Of a stretch of DNA of 7,091 bases, positions 1 through 5,094 are shown one piece after another. Source of the DNA: JBLHLB01 sp047618505 (GTDB taxonomy: Bacteria > Planctomycetota > UBA1135 > GCA-002686595); contig JBLHLB010000214.1 in the NCBI GenBank assembly GCA_047618505.1, forward strand, positions 1 to 7,091, written 5' to 3'. Each line of letters starts with the position of its first letter. Within the stretch, counting starts at the first letter, position 1. A program made the position numbers and the translations under genes. Under the pieces are notes generated by a model, which was not told the DNA's origin, made no database searches, and worked only from the letters and a program-made list of their open reading frames with translations.

Positions 1-1224
1 TGTCTGCATAGAGCTGGGCCAGTCCTTCGAGCGACTCCAGAGTCATGGGGTTGCTCTCCCCAAGGGCCGCATTGCGCAGGGTGAGACACTCAAGATACAT
101 CCCCTCTGATTCGCCAATGCGGCCTTGCTGGTGATACAGGGTCGCCAGGTCGTGGAACAAATGGAGGGTATCGAGATGCTCTTCCCCCTGATGCGCCAGA
201 TTCCTATCCAACAGTCGAGCAGAAGCGCTTCGGCCTCCGCTTCTTGATTCGAGTTTGCAAAGAAGATCGCCTGATTGCGCTGCGCCGTAAGGGTAAGTGG
301 GTGGTCCACACCGTGCTCTTCGAGCTGCGCTGCGAGCAAGCGTTCGTGTAGGGTACGGAGGTTTGCTCGCGCCTTAACCGTGCTGCGATGATCATTCCCC
401 AGCACCCGGCGCTCCCCCTCAAGTGCCTCGGTGGAGTAGGGCAGGGCTTCCTCGAATACAGAGATTGACTCAGCTTGTTCTTGAAGCCGCAGGTCGTGCG
501 AATCCTCGCGGCCCTCGACCCGAGCAAGACCCCAGTCCATGACGTAGACCGCGCCATGCCGACCGACCATTACGTTGGCGGGTTTCAGGTCCCTGTGCAC
601 GACGCCTTTCTCGTGCGCGTAGGACATGGCCTCACAGACTTTAGACAGGACGCCTAGGACGCGCGTACGGCTCCAGTCCGGGTCGCCTTCGTGGACCTTG
701 GCAAAGACCTTTGAGAGGTCCTGCCCTTTGACCAGGCGCATGGTGAAGTAGACCCGGCCATCGGCATCGACGCCCAACTCGTGTACGGGCACTACACCGG
801 GGTGGTCGAGCTGACCCGTGACTTGAGCCTCTTCCAAGAAGCGCACTAGCTGTTGGCTTTCGAGCTCAGGTTTGTTCCCGCCCGTCTGTCCGCTACTCCC
901 GAGCACAACCTTCATGGCCAGATGGCGACGAAGATCCCTATCGAAGATTTCGAGGATCGCCCCCATGCCACCTCGCCCGATCTCGCCCTTCAGTGCGTAT
1001 CGCTGCTTCGAATTGCTACTGGATCGAAGGCTCTCAATTCGAGCAAAGCCTGACCCCTCCACCGAGCCGCTCCTGCCACCACGCAGGTCCACCTTGGGAT
1101 CGCGGCCTTAACCGTGGGCACTAGAGAGAGCGTCTCCAAAGGTGCTGACGCACTTGGGGAATTGCGCGTCGCCTTCAAGGGACCCTGAGGCGCTATCCGT
1201 TGGTTCATGGTCACGTTCACTCAT
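1..1224 (-). pseudogene. Broken Ser/Thr protein kinase with C-terminal TPRs, left end outside window
   Basis: The decayed remains of a Hanks-type Ser/Thr kinase fused to TPRs. The ATG at 1224 opens MSERDHEPTDSASGSLEGD and reads 38 codons to a TAA at 1108-1110. The same frame then continues without interruption, so the N-terminus is split by a nonsense codon; a GTG at 1092 is the next possible start. Counting from that GTG, the glycine loop GRGGMG is at 39-44, the ATP-binding Lys (AMK) at 61, HRDLKPAN at 166-173, and the metal-binding motif, DWG instead of DFG, at 186-188. Directly after DLRL (about 203) the protein jumps into TPR sequence, so the activation segment, APE motif, C-lobe and any membrane segment are missing. 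The TPRs are 42-residue kinesin-light-chain type. Near 211-213 the frame shifts by one base; the second frame (LDRNLAHQGEEHLDTLHLFH onward) stays open to position 1. Pseudogene status is well supported by three lesions. Intact relatives would be membrane or cytoplasmic signalling kinases; that role is inferred from the family. Confidence 0.88.
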
Positions 1225-1589
1225 TGCAGGTGATTGTACCGAACCCGGGCCACGGAGACGATGGTGGGTGGAGGCGTGGGTCGTTGGTTCATCGTTTGTG
1301 ATAGATCAACCACAAGTTCCTGCGCTGTAGCGTGGCAAGAGCGACAGCATGCCCCGGCGATCACAACAGCTGTCACTAGAGGAAGGGTTCCTAGTGGAGA
1401 GCGGCGGGCCCTACCCAGGAGTGTCTGCGCGACGGGCGCCGGTCGGCGGGGGCCACAGCACCGCGCGCGGCTTTTTGAAGGGCAAGAGGGGGGCCTCCTA
1501 GCAACAGCTGCTGAAGGAAGCCCCGTTCCTGCGCCCAAGACAAACCTCTTCGGTTGCCGTTCACCCGACCCGTTGACTAGAGTCCTATC
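1225..1589. other. Intergenic stretch, no gene recognised
   Basis: Both strands carry open frames here (about 1221-1538 minus and 1234-1593 plus), but their translations are rich in Arg, Cys, Pro and Ala, lack hydrophobic-core patterning, and mirror each other, as expected for GC-rich non-coding DNA. The plus frame ends in an ATGA overlap with the next gene at 1590-1593, which is probably chance. The stretch separates divergent genes (kinase remnant leftward, arylsulfotransferase rightward), so both promoters should lie here. Apart from the possible -10 near 1233-1238 I cannot place them. An 11-base direct repeat (CGTTGGTTCAT) has one copy here at 1282-1292 and one at 1198-1208. Confidence 0.5.
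1233..1238 (-). promoter_or_regulatory. Possible -10 element for the kinase gene (leaderless start)
   Basis: On the minus strand the hexamer TACAAT (five of six matches to TATAAT) ends 8 bases before the ATG at 1224. That spacing would place the transcription start at or next to the ATG, giving a leaderless mRNA. This fits the lack of a Shine-Dalgarno sequence before that ATG. No convincing -35 box is seen 17 bases upstream. The evidence is one hexamer plus its spacing, so this is weak. Confidence 0.25.
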
Positions 1590-3230
1590 ATGAAGATGTT
1601 CATCAACGCCGCTATGGTCAGTCTGCTTCTCTTTCCCCTGGCCTGCTCCGAGTCAGCCGTCGAGATTGAGGTCCTTGCTGCACCGTCCCGCGAGGGCTGG
1701 GATAGCGCTGCTGCTTCTCCCGGATTCACATTGGTTCGGTCGCTTAGATCCAAGCGTGCACACCTGGTGGATATGTCGGGTACGTCGGTGCACAGCTGGA
1801 CCTCATCGGGGGTGCCTAGCGGCGGCAGATATCTAACGGAGAGGGGAACGCTCCTCCAGGGTTTGGAGGTTCAAGATCAGGCGGTCTTCCGCGGTGGCGG
1901 CAAGAGCGGGGGAATCGAAGAACTCGATTGGGATGGAACTCTGCTCTGGACCTTCAACTGGCACTCTGAGGAAGGGCTCAGCCATCACGACATCGAAGAG
2001 CTTCCGAACGGGAATGTGTTGATGATCGCCTGGGACAGGTACACACGCGAAGAGGCCTTAGCGTCTGGTCGTGACCCTGAGTTACTTGGGGGACAAGAGT
2101 TTTGGCCCGATGCGGTGTATGAAATCAAGCCGACAAGACCTGAGGGTGGCGAGATAGTTTGGTCCTGGCATGCTTGGGATCACCTCGTACAGAACTTCGA
2201 TTCAAAGGCCCCCAATTTCGCCGAGCCGTCCTCCCGGCCGGAACGCATCGACATCAACGGTGACAGGAATCCCGAACCGCCCAGCATGGAGGAAGAGAAG
2301 AAGGAGCAAGACCAAATGGCGGCGCTTGGGTACATCGGAGATGAACCGGACGATGCCGTTGAGATGGACGCAGAGCAGATCAAAGAAGCAGCTTTCAAGG
2401 CGCGCATCAAGGACGCCGATTGGATGCATACGAATGGCATAGACTACAACGCCTCTCTGGATCAAATCGTCATCAGCGTGCGGCGCTTTGACGAGGTTTG
2501 GATCATTGACCACTCGACCACCACCGAAGAGGCGGCGAGCTCGAACGGCGGGCGTTATGGCAAGGGCGGCGATCTGTTGTACCGCTGGGGCAATCCCTAT
2601 GCCTACGGCATGGGATCGTGGGAGGATCGTCAGCTCCTAGGACAGCACAACGTACAATGGATTCCTGAGGGGATGCTCGGTGGGGGAAGCCTCTTGGTCT
2701 TCGACAATGGCACTGAAAAAGACCGCGCTTGGTCCGTCGTCAAGGAGTGGTGGCCGCCCCGGGATGTCCAGGGAAACTATCTGCGAGAGGAGGGGCGCCC
2801 ATTTGGCCCCGTGCAAACAAGCTGGAGCTACACGGCCGAAGAGCCGACGGATTTCTTCTCCAGCTTCATCTCCGGCGTACAGCGACTCCCCAACGGAAAC
2901 ACACTCGTCTGCGCGGGAAAACAGGGCTGGGTATTCGAAGTCTCGCCCGCAGGGGAACTCATGTGGGACTGGCTCAATCCCTATGGCCTAGACCCTGAAG
3001 TGGACGAACCGAACGAGGACCCTGGCAGCTCGGAACTCAATCCGACAGCCCTCTTCCGGGCTGTACGCTATGGCAGCGACCATCCAGCATTACGCGCCCT
3101 GCGTGAGAAGGGCGCCTTGATCCCCGGCGACCCGGGGGCGGGCCCGGCCACGAATCAATTCGTCAAGCCCGAAGAATCGCCTGAAGAACTTCCCGAAGAA
3201 GCTTCTGGGGAATCGGGCGAAGGGGACTAG
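1590..3230 (+). CDS. Arylsulfotransferase (ASST)-family lipoprotein, probable beta-propeller
   Basis: A 546-residue exported protein resembling the arylsulfotransferase family (Arylsulfotran_2 type). Characterised ASSTs are periplasmic enzymes that move sulfate between phenolic compounds through a sulfohistidine intermediate, without PAPS. The N-terminus (1-19) has a hydrophobic stretch ending in PLAC, so Cys19 may be lipidated, although Pro is unusual in that lipobox. Candidate active-site residues are His132/His133 in SHHDIEELPNGN, His280-Thr-Asn282 in WMHTNGIDYN, Arg298 or Arg299, and His353 in GQHNVQW. As I recall, E. coli AssT uses His252, His356/Asn358, Arg374 and His436; the 18-residue His-to-Arg spacing is matched here. 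Two LPNGN blade motifs (138-142 and 433-437) support a propeller. An acidic insert at about 212-275 contains DINGDRNPE and MAALGYIGDEP, and the tail after 470 is Glu/Pro-rich. The ATG at 1590 has no clear Shine-Dalgarno; a second ATG two codons later is possible. The gene stands alone. Family assignment is fairly secure; substrate and sulfotransferase activity are inferred. Confidence 0.8.
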   Translation: MKMFINAAMVSLLLFPLACSESAVEIEVLAAPSREGWDSAAASPGFTLVRSLRSKRAHLVDMSGTSVHSWTSSGVPSGGRYLTERGTLLQGLEVQDQAVFRGGGKSGGIEELDWDGTLLWTFNWHSEEGLSHHDIEELPNGNVLMIAWDRYTREEALASGRDPELLGGQEFWPDAVYEIKPTRPEGGEIVWSWHAWDHLVQNFDSKAPNFAEPSSRPERIDINGDRNPEPPSMEEEKKEQDQMAALGYIGDEPDDAVEMDAEQIKEAAFKARIKDADWMHTNGIDYNASLDQIVISVRRFDEVWIIDHSTTTEEAASSNGGRYGKGGDLLYRWGNPYAYGMGSWEDRQLLGQHNVQWIPEGMLGGGSLLVFDNGTEKDRAWSVVKEWWPPRDVQGNYLREEGRPFGPVQTSWSYTAEEPTDFFSSFISGVQRLPNGNTLVCAGKQGWVFEVSPAGELMWDWLNPYGLDPEVDEPNEDPGSSELNPTALFRAVRYGSDHPALRALREKGALIPGDPGAGPATNQFVKPEESPEELPEEASGESGEGD

Positions 3231-3429
3231 CCCTAGCGTCCGGGATCTAGACCTCTTCTAGCATTCTCTCAAATGAGGCTCAGGCTAGGGTGGTGCTCGT
3301 GTTTGTGGAGGACGGTCATTCCCACGCGGACATGTAGCCACTACACCCTAAGCATGAGGCGAGGTTAGAAAGAAGACCACGCCTAGGGTCGGCGTGCCTG
3401 GTTCTTGGGATCCATAGTGAATTGGAATC
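3231..3429. other. Intergenic stretch with weak inverted repeats
   Basis: All six frames are broken by stops. A small hairpin (CTAGA, five-base loop, TCTAG) lies at 3247-3261, 17 bases after the arylsulfotransferase stop. It is AT-rich with only 5 bp and is not followed by a T-run, so it is a poor terminator. A wider inverted repeat (CCCTAGC at 3231-3237, GCTAGGG at 3284-3290) encloses it. The pair could form a two-tier stem at the end of the transcript, but that is speculative. Confidence 0.3.
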
Positions 3430-3822
3430 TTGCGCGGTGTGTGTGTTCGTCCTCGAGCCGGACTAGCGACTGTCATGTCCCGCAACAATGGTGGCTCAAT
3501 TGCCACGACATTCACGAGCGTGACGCTCCCTGTGCTCGGCACGAACGGGGAGACGGATCTCGACTGCGCCGGTTACTCCACCAGTTTCGCCGGGCTTGCC
3601 GTATACGCGAGGCCCGCCAGTGGCTTCTTCCTAGATGGTGGCGAGGTTCTTGTTGATCTGACTAGTTCGCAGGTGACGCCTACCGTGCTCCCTCACACTG
3701 GCGCCATCTGTCGCTTATCCCTTGCGGTTCCCAACGACACGGCTATGTGTGGCTACAGGAGCTCTGCGCAGCTGAAAGTCCTATTGCCGTCAATCTTGAG
3801 CAGGTGTCAGCCCGTCCTTTAG
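3430..3822 (+). pseudogene. Remnant of a planctomycete secreted-protein beta module
   Basis: The 130-codon frame begins at a TTG directly downstream of an in-frame TGA (3418-3420); an ATG at 3475 is an alternative start. Neither has a ribosome binding site. From about residue 12 to 108 the protein reads like a small beta-rich module that I recall at the C-terminus of, or as free-standing versions of, secreted planctomycete proteins: an RN(N/G)G segment, then TSVTLPVLGTN, a GGEVLVDLTSSQV strand pair, and LSLAVPNDTAMCG followed by SSAQ. There is no signal peptide, and the first 11 residues and the ending after SSAQ look unlike the module. I therefore read it as a fragment that has lost its secretion signal and perhaps its natural end. 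It points toward the lipoprotein gene at 3918-4694. It could instead be a short intact gene with a mis-set start. Function of the module is unknown. Confidence 0.5.
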
Positions 3823-3847
3823 GCACAGGGAGGGAGAACTGTCGCGT

Positions 3848-3871
3848 ACGACACGACACGACACGACACGA
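3848..3871 (+). repeat. Short tandem repeat, unit ACGAC, about 4.8 copies
   Basis: Four perfect copies of the pentamer ACGAC are followed by ACGA of a fifth. The array lies between the convergent module remnant and lipoprotein gene, outside any gene I accept. A five-base unit shifts frame with each copy gained or lost, so it would matter only if one of the neighbouring frames extended across it. Confidence 0.9.
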
Positions 3872-3917
3872 AGCAATGGAGCATCGCCACAAGTGGATGC
3901 CAGTGCGATCTTTCAGG

Positions 3918-4694
3918 TCAGCGCACTTCCAGGTTCACAACGCGCCACTCGTGGGCCTTCAACCCTAGCGGCCCGCGTACGTGCTCCACGTACTCAGTCG
4001 GGAAGGCGTGCCCATTCACGCGCACCCAGGTGAGGTACGTCGTATCCGCGTGCGCGCCGCGCGTGCTCTCTAGACCTTCCAGGGTGAAGTGGACTCGCAA
4101 GGGCATGTCGGTCTCGGCGTCGACCCAGAGCACGACGAAGTCCTCTTCCGAGAAGCCTAGGCCGGGGGACAATCGCGCGATCAAGCGCTCGTAGGTCCGT
4201 CCATCCTCCACAACCGCATCCAGAGCGCGTAGCCCGACGGCGTGCGTGGCCAGATAGCGGGGCCCGAGCAGGAAGAGCTGATAGCCCTCGGCCACGAGCG
4301 CAGCCGCCCGCTCCTGGGCTTCATCCGCGGGCTCTTCGCCGTTGTAAACGGCTTCGATCGTACTGCCGTCCCAGCGAACGATTTTCTCTCCGTCAGGCCC
4401 CACGTGCAGCTGTTCGATGACGTCCTCCTGCGGCCGCAGGATCTCGGTGGACGTGCGCCGATAGCCAGCGTCGGTCAGTACGGGCTGGAAGCGCTTGACC
4501 CAGAATCCCCAAGTTCCCTCGTACTGGACCCGCAGCTCGGTTACGGGGTTGGGGCCCTGGACCGCGCTGACGCTACGCTCCAATAGGGCCTGGGCAATAC
4601 CCTCTGAATCGGGATCGGCGTCTTCCCATTGCGGCATTCCGGACGCGCAAGACGTGGAGAGGGCGATCAACAGGGTGGGGCAGAGCAGTCTCAT
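3918..4694 (-). CDS. Putative lipoprotein of unknown function (DUF6503- or LolA-like)
   Basis: A 258-residue protein starting at the ATG at 4694. The N-terminus MRLLCPTLLIALSTSC is a short hydrophobic signal with Cys16 as the likely lipidation site; the box STSC is imperfect at -3. After the signal comes a helical segment ending in QALLERSVSAVQGPNPVTEL, then alternating beta strands: LRVQYEGTWGFWVKRFQPVL, EQLHVGPDGEKIVRWDGSTI, a helix (about 125-150), EDFVVLWVDAETDMPLRVHF, DTTYLTWVRVNGHAFPTEYV and EWRVVNLEVR. The order (helix, curved sheet, a W-x-D/E-x-x-x-x-P-L-R strand near the end) resembles LolA-like or DUF6503 secreted proteins, which measure or bind a hydrophobic ligand or have no known role. 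I cannot assign it to either with confidence. Position is probably the inner face of the outer membrane. A GAGG lies about 15 bases before the ATG, which is too far for a good ribosome binding site. It is 400 bases downstream of the hydrolase gene on the same strand, so it probably has its own promoter. Confidence 0.72.
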   Translation of the reverse strand: MRLLCPTLLIALSTSCASGMPQWEDADPDSEGIAQALLERSVSAVQGPNPVTELRVQYEGTWGFWVKRFQPVLTDAGYRRTSTEILRPQEDVIEQLHVGPDGEKIVRWDGSTIEAVYNGEEPADEAQERAAALVAEGYQLFLLGPRYLATHAVGLRALDAVVEDGRTYERLIARLSPGLGFSEEDFVVLWVDAETDMPLRVHFTLEGLESTRGAHADTTYLTWVRVNGHAFPTEYVEHVRGPLGLKAHEWRVVNLEVR

Positions 4695-4748
4695 AGCAGG
4701 AACTTCGTGCCTCGTGGGCCAACGGATGCAAAGCGAGCATTTTTCTAG

Positions 4749-4796
4749 AACCTCCAGCTTTGATGTTCGGTGGGCGTGGCACAGCGAAAGGAGGTT
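4749..4796 (+). promoter_or_regulatory. Possible hairpin masking a strong Shine-Dalgarno
   Basis: AACCTCC at 4749-4755 is the exact reverse complement of GGAGGTT at 4790-4796, separated by 34 bases. The right arm contains most of the Shine-Dalgarno AAAGGAGG (4787-4794) that precedes the GTG at 4800. If the region is transcribed rightward, the stem would hide this site. Seven pairs with a long loop is only moderately stable, and the match could be chance. Confidence 0.3.
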
Positions 4797-4799
4797 GTA

Positions 4800-4904
4800 G
4801 TGACTGGCTTGGACTTCGAAAGGGACCCGTCGCTCCGCGGTGCTTGGGTCATCGACTTTGGTAGATCGGTAGCATATCCCGACACAGCAGAGTGGCTACA
4901 ATGA
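4800..4904 (+). CDS. Small ORF (34 residues) with strong ribosome binding site; possible methyltransferase relic
   Basis: A GTG at 4800 follows AAAGGAGG (4787-4794) with a five-base spacer, the best Shine-Dalgarno arrangement in the window. The frame encodes 34 residues that end at the TGA 4902-4904. Residues 12-20 read LRGAWVIDF and residues 25-33 AYPDTAEWL. If the frame shifts by one base at the end, EIKPRRAQQ follows. The pattern (R-G-x-W-V-I-D-F, then Y-P-x-x-x-x-W-L, then x-K-P-x-R) resembles a conserved block of large DNA methyltransferases of the Type IIG / PglX kind, as I remember them, so this may be a gene scrap. Equally it may be a real small protein or a chance frame. The stop overlaps an ATG at 4901 (ATGA) that opens a further 48-codon frame to 5047, which has no recognisable content. 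No flanking methyltransferase sequence is visible. Confidence 0.3.
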   Translation: MTGLDFERDPSLRGAWVIDFGRSVAYPDTAEWLQ

Positions 4905-4943
4905 GATCAAGCCCCGGCGAGCACAGCAGGTGTCAATTGGGGA

Positions 4944-4995
4944 ACGGGCTAAAACGGGGAGCAGCCCGTAACAACGTGGGCTATAGTTGCCACGT
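4944..4995. other. Two adjacent perfect-arm hairpins
   Basis: Stem one is ACGGGCT (4944-4950) with AGCCCGT (4963-4969), 7 bp and a 12-base loop. Stem two is ACGTGG (4974-4979) with CCACGT (4990-4995), 6 bp and a 10-base loop. Only four bases separate them. They lie 100-150 bases beyond the stop of the hydrolase gene in its direction of transcription, so they could end or stabilise its message. Neither has a downstream T-run on the minus strand, so they are not a standard intrinsic terminator. They could also form a structured element in the plus-strand transcript from about 4800. Confidence 0.4.
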
Positions 4996-5094
4996 GCGTC
5001 AGAATGGGTGGGGGCTTGGCTCCGGCGCGCCGCATCTCAAAGGGTAGGTCGGGGACCAGTTAGCAACGCCTGATGAAGACTGAACTCGGGGCGC

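Larger units (their letters stand above)
4695..5094. other. 400-base gap between two leftward genes
   Basis: No full-length gene is seen on either strand. The minus-strand frame at 4573-4782 has no gene-like features and mostly shadows the lipoprotein start. The plus strand holds the 34-codon ORF, the Shine-Dalgarno hairpin and the paired hairpins described separately. I could not place a convincing promoter for the lipoprotein gene; candidate TTGCAT-like boxes lack a matching -10. Confidence 0.45.

Noticed and set aside
1573..1591. TTGACT followed by TATCAT just before the arylsulfotransferase start
   Set aside because: The boxes are only 7 bases apart, far short of the 16-18 needed for a sigma-70-type promoter.
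1234..1593. A 119-codon plus-strand frame ending in ATGA overlap with the arylsulfotransferase gene
   Set aside because: Arg/Cys/Pro-rich composition without structural pattern, no ribosome binding site, and an equally open frame on the other strand; the overlap looks accidental.
3231..3290. Intrinsic terminator after the arylsulfotransferase gene
   Set aside because: The local hairpin has only 5 bp and no T-run follows; the wider repeat has a 46-base loop.
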